Source of the DNA: an uncultured Lachnospiraceae bacterium
GTDB lineage: Bacteria; Bacillota; Clostridia; Lachnospirales; Lachnospiraceae
Reading direction: 5' to 3'
Assembly (NCBI GenBank): GCA_902788035.1
Contig: CADAIL010000014.1
Coordinates: forward strand, 1 to 64,000
DNA length: 64,000 bases
Under the pieces are notes generated by a model. It did not search any database and was not told the origin of the DNA. It worked only from the letters and a program-made list of their open reading frames with translations. Position 1 is the first letter of the stretch, and the number at the start of each line of letters is the position of its first letter. Positions 36,442-46,872 of this stretch are shown here, in pieces. Both the position numbers and the translations under genes were made by a program.

Positions 36442-37497
36442 TTGGAGACAGAGTTATTACATCTGGATGCCGCGCATCCGGATCTGCGAGAAATTGACAG
36501 GGCAGGCAGGATTCTCCGGGAAGGAGGGCTCGTTGCGTTTCCCACAGAGACGGTATACGGTCTTGGCGGAAACGCGCTTGACCCTAAGGCATCTATGAAA
36601 ATATATGCAGCCAAGGGACGACCGTCGGATAATCCGCTCATTGTCCACATAGCGGACATGGACCACCTTTATCCGATAGCGGCAGAGGTGCCGGAAGGTG
36701 CCATACGCCTTGCCGATGTCTGGTGGCCGGGGCCTGTCACGATGATTTTCAGGAAGAAGGCGATCGTCCCCGATGAGACTAGCGGAGGGCTCCCGACAGT
36801 TGCGGTCCGCATGCCGAACCATCCGATTGCGCTTGCCCTGATCAGGGCGGCGGGAGGTTATATCGCCGCTCCGTCCGCCAACACATCCGGCAGACCGAGT
36901 CCCACCCGGGCAGAGCATGTCATGGAGGATCTTGACGGCAGGATCGATATGGTAATCGACGGCGGAGAGGTGCGCATAGGTCTCGAGTCTACGATTGTGG
37001 ACTTTACGGGAGATGTCCCATGCATCCTGAGACCCGGATATGTAAATGAGCAGAAGCTCCGCGAGATACTCGGCGAGGTGACGATTGATCCCGCTATCAT
37101 AACGCCGGATGGTATGTCGAATCTGAAGCCCAAAGCGCCGGGCATGGCGTATCGCCACTATGCGCCGAAGGCCAGGCTCAGTATAGTGACCGGAGATAAG
37201 GATGCTGTCATTGCGAAGATCAATGAACTTGCCGGCAGGGACGCCCTTATGGGAAAGACTGTCGGGATCATTGCGACAGATGAGACCGCCATGCGGTACA
37301 CAGGAGGCCATGTGCGGGATATCGGAAGTATAGAATCCGATAAGGAGATTGCGCAGCATCTTTTTTCTGTCCTTAGAGACTTTGACGATGATGGCGTAGA
37401 TATCATATATTCTGAGGCTTTTGATACGCCGCGCATGGGTCAGGCTATTATGAACCGCCTGCTCAAGGCTGCGGGTCATTCTGTTATAGAAGCATAA
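36442..37497 (+). CDS. L-threonylcarbamoyladenylate synthase, Sua5 type
   Basis: This 351-aa enzyme makes threonylcarbamoyl-AMP for the t6A modification at position 37 of ANN-decoding tRNAs. The N-terminal YrdC fold is shown by [29 protein letters not shown] and [19 protein letters not shown] and the C-terminal Sua5 domain from about residue 215 make it the long (Sua5) form, as opposed to the short TsaC form. The start is TTG at 36442, seven bases after GGAGG; no ATG fits. Candidate symbol tsaC or ywlC. Confidence 0.93.
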   Translation: METELLHLDAAHPDLREIDRAGRILREGGLVAFPTETVYGLGGNALDPKASMKIYAAKGRPSDNPLIVHIADMDHLYPIAAEVPEGAIRLADVWWPGPVTMIFRKKAIVPDETSGGLPTVAVRMPNHPIALALIRAAGGYIAAPSANTSGRPSPTRAEHVMEDLDGRIDMVIDGGEVRIGLESTIVDFTGDVPCILRPGYVNEQKLREILGEVTIDPAIITPDGMSNLKPKAPGMAYRHYAPKARLSIVTGDKDAVIAKINELAGRDALMGKTVGIIATDETAMRYTGGHVRDIGSIESDKEIAQHLFSVLRDFDDDGVDIIYSEAFDTPRMGQAIMNRLLKAAGHSVIEA

Positions 37498-37576
37498 TAA
37501 GTGCATCACAGCCGCATCTTTTCTCCGCTCCGGGGGAACAAACGGCTTTAATATAATTAAAAGAGGAGAGCACAAA

Positions 37577-38206
37577 ATGGGCAAGACAGTAATTATGGAT
37601 CATCCGTTAATTCAGCACAAAATCGGACTTATCAGAAGCGTTGATACAGGTTCCAAGGATTTCAGAGAGCTGGTAGGCGAGATTGCGACGCTTGAATGCT
37701 ATGAAGCTACCAGAAATCTTGAGCTGGAGGAGTATCCGGTCGAGACACCTATGGGCCACACAGTTGCGAAACGCCTTGCAGGAAAGAAACTGGCAATTAT
37801 TCCGATCCTCCGCGCCGGTCTCGGCATGGTCCCCGGCATGCAGACTCTGCTTCCGGCAGCCAAAGTCGGACATATCGGTCTGTACCGCGACCCGGCTACT
37901 CTTGAACCGGTCGAATACTATTGCAAGCTGCCGGCCGATATTGAAGAGAGAGATGTTTTTGTCGTAGATCCGATGCTGGCTACAGGCGGTTCCGCGGTCG
38001 ACGCGATTGAACAGCTGAAGAAGCATGGCTGCAGGAATATCCGCTTCCTCTGCATCATTGCCGCTCCGGAAGGTCTTAAGAAGCTTCAGGACGCAGAGCC
38101 GGATGTTGACATTTATGTCGGAGCGCTTGATGATCATCTGAATGATATCGGCTATATTGTCCCGGGTCTCGGCGACGCCGGCGACCGTATTTTCGGAACG
38201 AAGTAA
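37577..38206 (+). CDS. upp: uracil phosphoribosyltransferase
   Basis: This 209-aa pyrimidine-salvage enzyme converts uracil and PRPP to UMP. Motifs include [13 protein letters not shown], the PRPP-binding [16 protein letters not shown] and the uracil-binding C-terminus [24 protein letters not shown] precedes the ATG. It sits upstream of a dCMP deaminase gene 30 bases away, a fitting pyrimidine-nucleotide pair. Confidence 0.96.
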   Translation: MGKTVIMDHPLIQHKIGLIRSVDTGSKDFRELVGEIATLECYEATRNLELEEYPVETPMGHTVAKRLAGKKLAIIPILRAGLGMVPGMQTLLPAAKVGHIGLYRDPATLEPVEYYCKLPADIEERDVFVVDPMLATGGSAVDAIEQLKKHGCRNIRFLCIIAAPEGLKKLQDAEPDVDIYVGALDDHLNDIGYIVPGLGDAGDRIFGTK

Positions 38207-38236
38207 TCGTGCTGCCCGGCCGGGGAGGTGAATGGA

Positions 38237-38725
38237 ATGAATTTTAAGCGAGTCGACTATTTAAGCTGGGATGAGTATTTTATGGGTGTCGCGATTCTGG
38301 CCGGAATGAGGTCAAAGGATCCGAACACGCAGGTCGGTGCATGCATAGTAAGTGCCGATAATAAAATTCTCTCGATGGGGTATAACGGATTTCCCAAGGG
38401 ATGCTCTGACGATGAGTTCCCGTGGAACCGCGACGGCACAGACCCGCTGAGGAATAAGTATTTTTATTCGACCCACAGTGAGCTGAATGCGATCCTGAAC
38501 TACAGGGGAGGCAGTCTCGAGGGGGCGAAGATTTATGTGTCACTGTTCCCGTGCAATGAGTGCGCTAAAGCTATCATTCAGGCAGGTATCCGCACTGTCA
38601 TCTACGACAGCGACAAGTACGCGGATACTCCGAGCGTCATCGCTTCCAAGCGAATGTTCGATGCGGCAGGCGTGCGCTATTATCAATATACGCACACGAA
38701 CCGCGAAATAAATATTACACTGTAA
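38237..38725 (+). CDS. deoxycytidylate deaminase (ComEB-like)
   Basis: This 162-aa zinc enzyme converts dCMP to dUMP for thymidylate synthesis. The zinc/catalytic sites are HSELNAIL (His and catalytic Glu) and PCNECAKAI (two Cys). The ATG at 38237 is preferred over GTG 38228 because GTG overlaps the GGGGAGG ribosome-binding site, which is correctly spaced from the ATG. The protein could also be named ComEB, as in Bacillus. Confidence 0.92.
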   Translation: MNFKRVDYLSWDEYFMGVAILAGMRSKDPNTQVGACIVSADNKILSMGYNGFPKGCSDDEFPWNRDGTDPLRNKYFYSTHSELNAILNYRGGSLEGAKIYVSLFPCNECAKAIIQAGIRTVIYDSDKYADTPSVIASKRMFDAAGVRYYQYTHTNREINITL

Positions 38726-38793
38726 AGTAACCAGGTGCGGGCTGCCGCAAGCAGTTCCATCACCTGATGTTGAAGAGGAGTTAATAGATTATT

Positions 38794-40242
38794 ATGGCTG
38801 CAGATAACAAACTGGTATCAGAAATTACAGCGAGGGACGTCGACTTTGCCCAGTGGTATACGGATGTCGTTAAAAAAGCAGAGCTTATAGGATACACATC
38901 TGTAAAGGGCTGCATGGTCTTCAAGCCGGCCGGATACGCGATTTGGGAGAACATCAAAGCGGAACTCGACCGCCGGTTCAAGGAGACCGGTGTGCAGAAC
39001 GTATATCTTCCCATGTTCATTCCCGAGGGTCTTCTTCAGAAGGAGAAGGATCACGTTGAGGGATTTGCCCCGGAAGTCGCCTGGGTCACACATGGCGGAG
39101 GAGAAAAGCTTCAGGAGAGAATGTGTGTAAGACCGACTTCTGAGACTCTGTTCTGTGACTTGTACCAGAAGGATATCCAGTCATACAGAGACCTGCCGAA
39201 ACTCTATAATCAGTGGTGCAGTGTTGTCCGCTGGGAAAAGACGACGCGTCCGTTCCTCCGCTCCAGAGAGTTCCTGTGGCAGGAAGGCCACACAGCGCAC
39301 GCGACTGCGGAGGAAGCAGAGGAGAGGACTGTACAGATGCTCAATCTGTATGCTGATTTCCTTGAGGATGTGCTTGCGATTCCGGTCATTCGCGGACGAA
39401 AGACTGACAAGGAGAAGTTTGCGGGCGCTGAGTCAACCTACACGATCGAAGCGCTTATGCATGACGGCAAGGCTCTCCAGTCCGGTACCAGCCACAATTT
39501 CGGAGACGGATTCGCGAAGGCTTTCGGCATTCAGTTCACGGACAGAGACAACAAGTTAAAGTATGTCCATCAGACTTCATGGGGCATGACTACACGTCTG
39601 ATCGGTGCGGTCATCATGGTCCACGGCGATGATTCGGGTCTTGTTCTTCCTCCGAAGATCGCTCCGACTCAGTGCGTTGTCATACCGATCCGACAGAAGG
39701 CCGAGGGTGTCCTTGACAAGGCTGATGAGATCGCTGCCAGCCTCAGGGAGGCAGGAATTCGTGTCAGCGTGGACGCGGATCCGGCGAAATCACCCGGATG
39801 GAAGTTTGCCGAGCAGGAGATGCGCGGATTCCCGCTCCGTGTGGAGATCGGACCGAAGGATATCGAAAAGGGCGAATGCGTGATCGTCCGCCGCGACACA
39901 AGAGAAAAGATTTCTGTGAAAATCGATGATGTAGCCGTGGAAGCCGCAAAGCTGCTTGATGCGATCCATAAAGACATGTTCGAGCGCGCGAAGAAGTTCC
40001 GCAAGGAACATACCTACGAAGCTGCTACCTATGAAGAGTTCAAGACACTCGCAGATACAAAGCCCGGCTTTATCAGAGCTTTCTGGTGCGGAGACGTGGC
40101 ATGCGAGAACAAGATCAAGGAAGATACAACATGCACATCACGCTGTATGCCGTTCGGTGAGCCGGAGACACCGGAGGACGCAGTCTGTGTCTGCTGCGGA
40201 AAGAAAGCAAGAAAGCTTGTCTGCTGGGGCAAAGCTTATTAA
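38794..40242 (+). CDS. proS: prolyl-tRNA synthetase, type 3 (archaeal-like)
   Basis: This 482-aa class II synthetase charges tRNA-Pro. It has [21 protein letters not shown] (motif 2 region), [14 protein letters not shown] and the motif 3 helix. It lacks the editing INS domain of bacterial type 1 enzymes and ends with a short C-terminal domain rich in Cys ([18 protein letters not shown]) and the terminal KAY typical of the archaeal/eukaryotic-like form found in many Clostridia. GAGGAG precedes the ATG. No T-box leader is evident in the short upstream gap. Confidence 0.95.
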   Translation: MAADNKLVSEITARDVDFAQWYTDVVKKAELIGYTSVKGCMVFKPAGYAIWENIKAELDRRFKETGVQNVYLPMFIPEGLLQKEKDHVEGFAPEVAWVTHGGGEKLQERMCVRPTSETLFCDLYQKDIQSYRDLPKLYNQWCSVVRWEKTTRPFLRSREFLWQEGHTAHATAEEAEERTVQMLNLYADFLEDVLAIPVIRGRKTDKEKFAGAESTYTIEALMHDGKALQSGTSHNFGDGFAKAFGIQFTDRDNKLKYVHQTSWGMTTRLIGAVIMVHGDDSGLVLPPKIAPTQCVVIPIRQKAEGVLDKADEIAASLREAGIRVSVDADPAKSPGWKFAEQEMRGFPLRVEIGPKDIEKGECVIVRRDTREKISVKIDDVAVEAAKLLDAIHKDMFERAKKFRKEHTYEAATYEEFKTLADTKPGFIRAFWCGDVACENKIKEDTTCTSRCMPFGEPETPEDAVCVCCGKKARKLVCWGKAY

Positions 40243-40270
40243 ACTGACACATAGGAATTACTGAAATCTA

Positions 40271-40302
40271 AAGGGCTGGCTTTTTCGATATAGCCGGCCC
40301 TT
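40271..40302 (+). terminator. hairpin after proS
   Basis: AAGGGCTGGCT pairs with TAGCCGGCCCTT. The T-run is in the loop, so termination strength is uncertain. Confidence 0.45.
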
Positions 40303-40382
40303 ACCTGATTCAAAATAAATTTCACAAGGCTTCTCCGCTTGCTTGAAAGCAGTGGGTTTTCGCCTTAGTAATCGAAAGGATC

Positions 40383-41729
40383 ATGTTTATGAATATTGAA
40401 CTGCCGTCTAAAGTGAGAAACATTTTAGATGTACTCGATGCACATGGATATGAGGCGTACGTGGTTGGCGGATGTGTGCGGGACAGTATTCTCCAAAGGA
40501 AACCTGAGGACTGGGATATAACTACTTCAGCGAGACCTGAGGAAGTAAAGGCACTTTTCAGAAGAACAATTGACACGGGAATCGCCCATGGAACCGTCAC
40601 GGTCATGCAGGGCGATGAGGGATTTGAAGTGACGACATACAGGGTCGACGGTAAATACGAGGATGGCCGCCATCCGTCGGAAGTTACTTTTACCCCGAAT
40701 CTCGAGGAGGACCTGCTGAGGCGTGATTTCACGATCAACGCGATGGCTTACAACGAGAAGACCGGGCTTGTCGATATGTACGGAGGAATTTCAGACCTTG
40801 AGAACAAACTGATCAGATGCGTCGGCGACGCGGACGCCAGATTTGATGAGGATGCCCTGCGCATTCTCAGGGCTGTGCGCTTTGCGGCCCAGCTCGATTT
40901 TGATATTGAGGAAGAAACACGCGCGGCAATTACGAGACACACGGAGAACCTCAGAAAGGTGAGTGCCGAGAGGATCCAGATGGAGATCGTCAAGCTGTTG
41001 ACCTCTCCGAATCCGGAACGGTGGGTCGATCTTTACGACACGGGAATCACAGCCGTCATAATGCCTGAGTTCGATGTGGCGATGAATACTCCTCAGAACT
41101 CTGTGCATCATATGTATAATGTCGGTGAGCACACGCTGCATGCGCTGGTCGCCTGCAGACCGGACAAGATCCTTAGGCTTACCATGCTGCTCCATGATCT
41201 GGGCAAGCCTGCTGCGAGGGTTACAGATGACCGCGGATATGATCATTTCCCGGGCCACGCTGAGATAAGCGCGAAAATTGCCAAGGATATTCTGAAGCGG
41301 CTCAAGTTCGACAATGAGACATCGTCTATTGTAACCAAACTCGTGAAATATCATGACTACCGTCCGGAACCGGAGCCGACGGCCGTGAGATGGGCGCTGA
41401 ATAAGATCGGCGATGATCTCTTCCCGATTTTCCTGGAAGTGCAGTGGGCTGACAACAGCGCCAAGAGCGAGTTCGGTCTGGATGACAAGTTCGACCGAGT
41501 GCAGGCGGTGAGTGATGTCTATGATGATGTCTTAAAGAATCGGGACTGCGTGAAACTGTCCGATCTGGCTATAAACGGCAACGACGTGCTTGCCCTCGGA
41601 GTCACGGGAAAAGAAGTCGGCAGGATCCTGAATCTTGCTCTGAAGCTTGTCGTAGAGGATCCGGATATGAATGAGCATGACAGCCTGATCGCATTTGCAA
41701 AGCACGAAATAGAAAAAAACCGCAGCTGA
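40383..41729 (+). CDS. cca: CCA-adding tRNA nucleotidyltransferase
   Basis: This 448-aa class II enzyme adds or repairs the CCA tail of tRNAs. It has VVGGCVRDSILQRKPEDWDI with the DWD metal site, RRDFTINAMA, DEDALRILRAVRFAAQL, and a C-terminal HD domain (MLLHDLGKPAA, FPGHAEISA) that may give phosphatase or phosphodiesterase activity. The first ATG at 40383 and the second at 40389 are both possible, with AAAGG upstream. Confidence 0.94.
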   Translation: MFMNIELPSKVRNILDVLDAHGYEAYVVGGCVRDSILQRKPEDWDITTSARPEEVKALFRRTIDTGIAHGTVTVMQGDEGFEVTTYRVDGKYEDGRHPSEVTFTPNLEEDLLRRDFTINAMAYNEKTGLVDMYGGISDLENKLIRCVGDADARFDEDALRILRAVRFAAQLDFDIEEETRAAITRHTENLRKVSAERIQMEIVKLLTSPNPERWVDLYDTGITAVIMPEFDVAMNTPQNSVHHMYNVGEHTLHALVACRPDKILRLTMLLHDLGKPAARVTDDRGYDHFPGHAEISAKIAKDILKRLKFDNETSSIVTKLVKYHDYRPEPEPTAVRWALNKIGDDLFPIFLEVQWADNSAKSEFGLDDKFDRVQAVSDVYDDVLKNRDCVKLSDLAINGNDVLALGVTGKEVGRILNLALKLVVEDPDMNEHDSLIAFAKHEIEKNRS

Positions 41730-41812
41730 AAAACCCGATAAAATCAGCACCTTTTGCGTTTGAGGAAGCGCGCACGACTTTGATTGTTTCTGATTAGATG
41801 CGCCCATTATCC

Positions 41813-41841
41813 TTGACATTACGCATTAAAAGAGATATAAA
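41813..41841 (+). promoter_or_regulatory. promoter of hup
   Basis: TTGACA (41813-41818) and TATAAA (41836-41841) are spaced 17 bases, 65 bases before the HU gene. A second TTGACT at about 41864 may be another start. Confidence 0.6.
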
Positions 41842-41905
41842 TAAGTAAACTCTTGCTGAGGGGTTGACTATTATATATGTAATGTGAAATTAAGGAGGAA
41901 GTACA

Positions 41906-42187
41906 ATGAACAAAACAGAACTGGTTGCGGCAATCGCGAATGAAACAGGTCTGACAAAGAAAGATTCAGAAGCAGCAGTTAAGGCTTTCATCGATGTTGT
42001 ATCCGAAGAACTCAAGAAGGGCAGCAAGGTACAGCTTGTCGGCTTTGGCACATTTGAAATTTCTCAGCGTGCTGCACGCGAGGGAAGAAATCCGCAGACC
42101 GGCGATGCGATGGAAATTCAGGCTTCCAGAACTCCGAAGTTCAAAGCAGGCAAGGCATTAAAGGATCTTGTCAACGGCAAGAAATAA
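41906..42187 (+). CDS. hup: DNA-binding protein HU
   Basis: This 93-aa nucleoid protein binds and bends DNA without sequence specificity as a dimer. [20 protein letters not shown] and the beta-arm region [21 protein letters not shown] with the conserved NP intercalating proline are clear. AAGGAGG precedes the ATG. It begins the conserved Firmicutes order hup-rqcP-divIC-tilS-hpt-ftsH. Confidence 0.97.
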   Translation: MNKTELVAAIANETGLTKKDSEAAVKAFIDVVSEELKKGSKVQLVGFGTFEISQRAAREGRNPQTGDAMEIQASRTPKFKAGKALKDLVNGKK

Positions 42188-42222
42188 TATACTGCAGCGG
42201 GCAGAAAAAGATGATAAGTCGG

Positions 42223-42250
42223 GCGGGAGGTTTTATCCTCCCGCTCTTTA
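42223..42250 (+). terminator. terminator after hup
   Basis: GCGGGAGG/CCTCCCGC with a TTTTAT loop is followed by TCTTTA. It probably ends most hup transcripts before rqcP. Confidence 0.75.
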
Positions 42251-42287
42251 ATATCAGTGAGAGTGTGAAGGAAAGGGGAAAAGCTAT

Positions 42288-42527
42288 ATGAGACTTGATA
42301 AGTATCTGAAAGTGTCAAGGCTGATCAAGCGAAGGACGATCGCGAACGAGGCCTGCGACGCCGGCCGCGTCACGGTGAACGGCAAACCGGCCAAGGCATC
42401 GTACGATGTAAAGATCGGAGACGTCATTGAGATCGGGTTCGGCGAGCGTACCGTGCGCGCTGAGGTGACCCGCATCGTTGATTCCACCAAGAAGGAAAAT
42501 GCCGCTGAGATGTACCGCTACATTTAA
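42288..42527 (+). CDS. rqcP: S4-domain RNA-binding protein RqcP
   Basis: This 79-aa protein is a single S4 RNA-binding domain (MRLDKYLKVSRLIKRRTIAN, then AGRVTVNGKPAKASYDVKIGD). RqcP (YabO) stabilises the P-site tRNA during alanine tailing by RqcH in ribosome rescue. AAAGGGGAAAAGCT precedes the ATG. Its position between hup and divIC is typical, but the sporulation genes yabP and yabQ that often lie here are missing. Confidence 0.9.
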   Translation: MRLDKYLKVSRLIKRRTIANEACDAGRVTVNGKPAKASYDVKIGDVIEIGFGERTVRAEVTRIVDSTKKENAAEMYRYI

Positions 42528-42595
42528 CGGCGCAGTTTACTTTGTCCCTGCGTTGGTGTAAAATTCTAATAAAGGTATTTAAGGGGTTGATCTTT

Positions 42596-42916
42596 ATGGG
42601 GAAAAGAAGGACAAGGCTGTCGCGCGAGCGAAAGATAATGAAGAATACGATGATGATGATCCTGCTGGTCGTCTGCATTCTTTTCGCGGCACTCTTTATC
42701 GGAGGATACCGTCTGAATAAGAAAATCGACAGCGCGCTTGCGACCAAGGCTGAGCTTGAGGATCAGATCAAAGACGAGGAAGCCAGGAAAGAGGAACTCG
42801 CGGAACTCGAGGAATACATGAATACGGACGAATATATCCGTGAGGTCGCCCGGGAAAAGCTCGGTCTGGTGGATGAAGGGGATATCATCTTCAAAAAGGA
42901 TGACGGGAAAAAATGA
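42596..42916 (+). CDS. divIC: septum formation initiator family protein (DivIC/FtsB)
   Basis: This 106-aa bitopic membrane protein has a basic cytoplasmic start, one membrane helix (about residues 20-40, MMMILLVVCILFAALFIGGY), then an extracellular coiled coil (ELEDQIKDEEARKEELAELE) and the family's EYIREVAREKLGLV end. It works with FtsL and DivIB in the divisome. ATG 42596 with AAGGGG upstream is chosen over the further open frame to 42542. Confidence 0.88.
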   Translation: MGKRRTRLSRERKIMKNTMMMILLVVCILFAALFIGGYRLNKKIDSALATKAELEDQIKDEEARKEELAELEEYMNTDEYIREVAREKLGLVDEGDIIFKKDDGKK

Positions 42917-42944
42917 CGCGAAGCTGTCTTATTAATGCCGGAGC

Positions 42945-42984
42945 ACGACTGCATATGGCGCGTTGCCATGCGCAGTCGTTTTTC
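42945..42984 (+). terminator. rho-independent terminator after divIC
   Basis: ACGACTGC and TGGC pair with GCCA and GCAGTCGT around GCGTT, followed by five T. Confidence 0.85.
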
Positions 42985-43023
42985 GATATGTGGGACAGCT
43001 TTTCCGGATGAATCGGAGGATTT

Positions 43024-44406
43024 ATGATCAGAAAAGTTGAAAGATTTATGCGGGAGAATAAGATGACCGCGCCGGGAGATTCTCTGATCGTCGGGATCTC
43101 AGGAGGCGCGGATTCTGTCTGTCTCCTTTACATTCTCTGGTCGCTTCGAAGAAAGCTGGACATAAAACTCACAGCCTGTCACGTGGTACACGGGATACGA
43201 GGTGAGGAGGCGGAGAGAGACGCCGCGCACACGGCAGAGATATGCGAAAAGTTAGGTGTACCTCTGCGGGTCGAAAGGCGTGATGTGCCTTATCTTGCGG
43301 CGCAGATGAATATGACGATCGAGGAAGCCGGCCGCTATGCCCGCCGGCAGATTTTTTCGCAGCTCATGAAAGAGACCGGCGCGCAGAAGACTGCGCTCGC
43401 CCATCATATGGATGACCTCGCGGAGACTGTCTTTATGAATGCAGCCCGTGGCACAGGTATTAAAGGGCTTGCTTCGCTTCGGCCGGTACGCGGATCTTAC
43501 ATTAGACCACTTCTTTGCGCAGAACGATCGGAGATTGAGGACTGCCTTATGCGGGCAGGGCTTTCTTACTGCACGGATTCGACCAACCTTGACACGGAAA
43601 TAACAAGGAATGCCGTAAGGCACATCCTGCTCCCCAAAACGGAGGAGATGGTCAATAAGAAGGCGGGACTTCACCTGGCAATGCTCTCCAGGGAAGCCGC
43701 GGAGGTCACGGATTTCCTCGAGTCTGAGTGTGAGGTCAGGCAGAGAGAGTATGTGAAAAGTGAGGAGGATGCGGTATTTATCGCGGAGTCATTTCTCGCG
43801 GAACCCCATCTCATGCAGTCCCTGATTATTAAGAGATCGCTTTGTGAACTTGCCGGGACTGAAAAAGATTTTACGAGAGGGCACGTTGAGGATATCCTGA
43901 AGCTATATGCCAATGAAACCGGCCGCCGTATAGATCTTCCCTACCGCCTTCTGGCCGTCAGGAAGACGGGAGGCGTATGCATCTGCAGAAGAATAAAACG
44001 AGATGAAAAAGAGCCGCTCTCCGAGAATGTTCTTACTCCGGGTACATTTGCCCTGGAGAATGGCGTCCTGAATGTTAAAATTCTTGAATGTGACGGTGCT
44101 GTCATTCCACAAAATATGTATACGAAAACGTTCGATTATGATAAAATAGAGGATACTCTTAAACTGAGGACCCGTCTGCCCGGCGATTTTATAGTGATAA
44201 ATCCTGATGGGAGACGGAAAAGCTTCTCAAATTATCTCACGGACATGAAAGTTGATAAGGAACTTCGGGATCGGATTCCGCTGGTCACACGCGGAAGTGA
44301 GATTTTGTGGGCAATCGGAATGAGGAGCGGTGAATCCTGCAGAACAGATGAGAAAACAACGAGGGCACTCGTTATGACATTTTCCAGGACTAAGACGGAG
44401 GAATAA
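43024..44406 (+). CDS. tilS: tRNA(Ile)-lysidine synthase
   Basis: This 460-aa enzyme attaches lysine to C34 of the CAU-anticodon tRNA-Ile so that it reads AUA. It has an N-type ATP pyrophosphatase loop GISGGADSVCLLY near residue 25, ACHVVHGIRGEEAERD, ALAHHMDDLAET and a C-terminal TilS domain (RTRLPGDFIVINPDGRRKSF). CGGAGG precedes the ATG. hpt starts one base after its stop, so they are co-translated. Confidence 0.95.
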   Translation: MIRKVERFMRENKMTAPGDSLIVGISGGADSVCLLYILWSLRRKLDIKLTACHVVHGIRGEEAERDAAHTAEICEKLGVPLRVERRDVPYLAAQMNMTIEEAGRYARRQIFSQLMKETGAQKTALAHHMDDLAETVFMNAARGTGIKGLASLRPVRGSYIRPLLCAERSEIEDCLMRAGLSYCTDSTNLDTEITRNAVRHILLPKTEEMVNKKAGLHLAMLSREAAEVTDFLESECEVRQREYVKSEEDAVFIAESFLAEPHLMQSLIIKRSLCELAGTEKDFTRGHVEDILKLYANETGRRIDLPYRLLAVRKTGGVCICRRIKRDEKEPLSENVLTPGTFALENGVLNVKILECDGAVIPQNMYTKTFDYDKIEDTLKLRTRLPGDFIVINPDGRRKSFSNYLTDMKVDKELRDRIPLVTRGSEILWAIGMRSGESCRTDEKTTRALVMTFSRTKTEE

Positions 44407-44407
44407 G

Positions 44408-44950
44408 ATGCAAGACAACATTAAAATCATGATAACAGAAGAGGAGATAGAGCAGAGAACGAAGGAGCTGGGAGAGCAGATCAGCCGTGATTACGCGGGA
44501 AAACAGGTGCATATGGTCTGCGTCCTTAAGGGCGGTGTTTATTTCATGACAGCTCTCTCCAAAAGAATTTCGGAGGATGTTCCGGTATCCCTCGACTTTA
44601 TGTCTGTATCCAGTTACGGCGATGATACAAAGTCATCCGGTATTGTTAAGATCATCAAGGACCTTGATGAGCCGCTGGTCGGCAAGGATGTCCTTATTGT
44701 AGAGGACATTATCGATTCCGGCAGGACCCTGTATTATCTTATGGGGCTCATGCGCGAGAGGAAGCCGAACTCCATCAAGCTCTGCACGCTTCTCGACAAG
44801 CCGGACAGACGCGTGCGTGACGTCAAGGTCGACTATCTCGGTTTCGAGATCGAGGACCGCTTCGTCGTGGGCTGCGGAATGGATTACCAGCAGAAATACA
44901 GGAATCTCCCCTATATCGGAGAAATAGTATTAACGGGTGAGGAAAATTGA
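44408..44950 (+). CDS. hpt: hypoxanthine phosphoribosyltransferase
   Basis: This 180-aa purine-salvage enzyme converts hypoxanthine or guanine with PRPP to IMP or GMP. It has [16 protein letters not shown] and the PRPP motif [17 protein letters not shown]. The ribosome-binding site GGAGGAAT lies within the end of tilS. Its stop overlaps the TTG start of ftsH by four bases. Confidence 0.95.
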   Translation: MQDNIKIMITEEEIEQRTKELGEQISRDYAGKQVHMVCVLKGGVYFMTALSKRISEDVPVSLDFMSVSSYGDDTKSSGIVKIIKDLDEPLVGKDVLIVEDIIDSGRTLYYLMGLMRERKPNSIKLCTLLDKPDRRVRDVKVDYLGFEIEDRFVVGCGMDYQQKYRNLPYIGEIVLTGEEN

Positions 44951-46803
44951 CGGAAAAACCTTCAAGAAGAATATTGACTTATCTGCTGGCAATATTTGTC
45001 CTTGTGATGACGTATTATTATTTTGCGGGCAGGTTTGAAACAAAAGATTTATTTACATATAAAGAGTTTACAGAATCTCTCGAGAAGGGAGATGTTGTAT
45101 CTGTCACGATCCGGCCGAACGCACAGGGTACGACAGGTCAGATCATAATCCGAATGAAGGAAAATGAAATTCATCGGATGTATGTGACGGACGTCCGCGA
45201 AGTCGAGAAGGATGCCTCGAAGTATGACGGTGTCGAAATCGCTGTCGACGATATTCCTGCTGATAATTCGATGCTGAACTCAGTGTTCCTGATTATTGCG
45301 GCTGCCGGCATTTTCATGCTCTTCTTTGTTCTGATGAATAGACAGGGCGGCGGGACGAACGCACAGATGATGAATTTCGGAAAGAGCCGGGCGAGAATGA
45401 CGACTGCCGATGAGCAGTCTGTCACATTTGATGACGTAGCAGGTCTTGAGGAGGAGAAGCAGGATCTTGAGGAACTCGTGGATTTCCTGAGGGATCCGGC
45501 AAAGTATACGGCTCTCGGGGCAAGAATACCCAAGGGTGTGCTGCTTGTCGGACCTCCCGGAACAGGTAAAACTCTGATTGCCAAGGCAGTTGCCGGCGAG
45601 GCAGGTGTTCCCTTCTTCTCGATTTCGGGTTCCGATTTCGTGGAAATGTTCGTCGGTGTCGGCGCTTCGCGTGTACGCGACCTGTTCACGGACGCCAAGA
45701 ATAATCACCCCTGCATCGTGTTCATCGATGAGATCGACGCAGTTGCCAGACGCCGCGGCGCAGGCCTCGGCGGCGGTCACGACGAACGTGAGCAGACGCT
45801 GAATCAGCTGTTGGTAGAGATGGACGGTTTTGGGGTAAATGAGGGAATTATTGTTCTCGCGGCGACCAACCGTGTGGATATTCTTGACCCTGCTATCTTA
45901 AGACCGGGACGCTTCGACCGGAAGGTCGCGGTGGGAATGCCGGACGTCAGAGGCCGCAGGGAGATTCTTGCAGTACATGCCAAGAACAAACCGCTCAGCG
46001 ACGACGTTGACCTGGATCAGATCGCCCAGACGACGGCGGGATTTTCCGGGGCGGATCTTGAAAATCTGCTGAACGAGGCAGCCATTTATGCTGCAGGCAG
46101 CGGGAGACCGTATATTATTCAGAATGATATCCGCCAGGCCTTTATCAAAGTCGGTATCGGTGCTGAAAAGCGCAGCAAGGTCATGTCCAGAAAGGATAAG
46201 GAGATCACGGCATATCATGAATCCGGTCATGCCATCTTATTCCATGTGCTGCCGCAGGTGGGACCTGTCTATTCTGTATCCATAATACCGACCGGACAGG
46301 GTGCGGCAGGCTACACGATGCCGCTGCCGGAGAAAGATGAGATATTTAACACTCGAAGCCGTATGCTTGAAGAGATAACTGTGGATCTCGGAGGAAGGGT
46401 CGCTGAGGAAATCCAGTTCGGAGATATCACGACAGGCGCTTCCCAGGATATTAAGCAGGCGACGGCTCTTGCGAAAGCGATGGTCATGAAGTACGGAATG
46501 TCATCGAAGATGGGGCTCATATCTTATGACGATGACTCCGGCGAAGTGTTCATCGGCCGGGATTTTGAAAAGACCAGGAGTTACAGCGAACGCACGGCGG
46601 ATGAGATCGATGAGGAAGTCAAAGCCATTATTGATCAGTGCTACAGAAATGCTCGCAGCATTATTCTGGAATACCGGGATGTGCTGAATGCGTGTGCTGA
46701 GCTGCTGCTGGAGAAGGAAAAAATCAGCAGAGAGGAATTCGAAGCGCTGTTCGAGAACCGTGAGATACTGGCTGATGAGGCCTCAGGGTTTATAGGAGAA
46801 TAA
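44947..46803 (+). CDS. ftsH: ATP-dependent zinc metalloprotease FtsH
   Basis: This 618-aa membrane AAA+ protease degrades misfolded and regulatory membrane proteins. It has membrane helices at about residues 9-27 and 100-122, an extracytoplasmic segment between them, Walker A GPPGTGKT, Walker [11 protein letters not shown], the second region of homology ([20 protein letters not shown]) and the zinc site HESGHA. The start is TTG at 44947, overlapping the hpt stop (TTGA), with GTGAGG upstream. Full length for the family. Confidence 0.96.
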   Translation: MTEKPSRRILTYLLAIFVLVMTYYYFAGRFETKDLFTYKEFTESLEKGDVVSVTIRPNAQGTTGQIIIRMKENEIHRMYVTDVREVEKDASKYDGVEIAVDDIPADNSMLNSVFLIIAAAGIFMLFFVLMNRQGGGTNAQMMNFGKSRARMTTADEQSVTFDDVAGLEEEKQDLEELVDFLRDPAKYTALGARIPKGVLLVGPPGTGKTLIAKAVAGEAGVPFFSISGSDFVEMFVGVGASRVRDLFTDAKNNHPCIVFIDEIDAVARRRGAGLGGGHDEREQTLNQLLVEMDGFGVNEGIIVLAATNRVDILDPAILRPGRFDRKVAVGMPDVRGRREILAVHAKNKPLSDDVDLDQIAQTTAGFSGADLENLLNEAAIYAAGSGRPYIIQNDIRQAFIKVGIGAEKRSKVMSRKDKEITAYHESGHAILFHVLPQVGPVYSVSIIPTGQGAAGYTMPLPEKDEIFNTRSRMLEEITVDLGGRVAEEIQFGDITTGASQDIKQATALAKAMVMKYGMSSKMGLISYDDDSGEVFIGRDFEKTRSYSERTADEIDEEVKAIIDQCYRNARSIILEYRDVLNACAELLLEKEKISREEFEALFENREILADEASGFIGE

Positions 46804-46872
46804 GGGGAGTATACCTGATTCGCGTGCGCGCGGGAGCGTGCACCGTGAATCTGTAAAAGAGGAGTTGAAAAC

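Noticed and set aside
36457..37584. 375-aa minus-strand frame opposite the Sua5-type gene
   Set aside because: It covers a gene with clear YrdC motifs; its composition is that of a shadow frame.
38726..38793. T-box leader before proS
   Set aside because: The gap is under 70 bases with no specifier stem or T-box sequence; only a CAGGTG/CACCTG pairing is visible.
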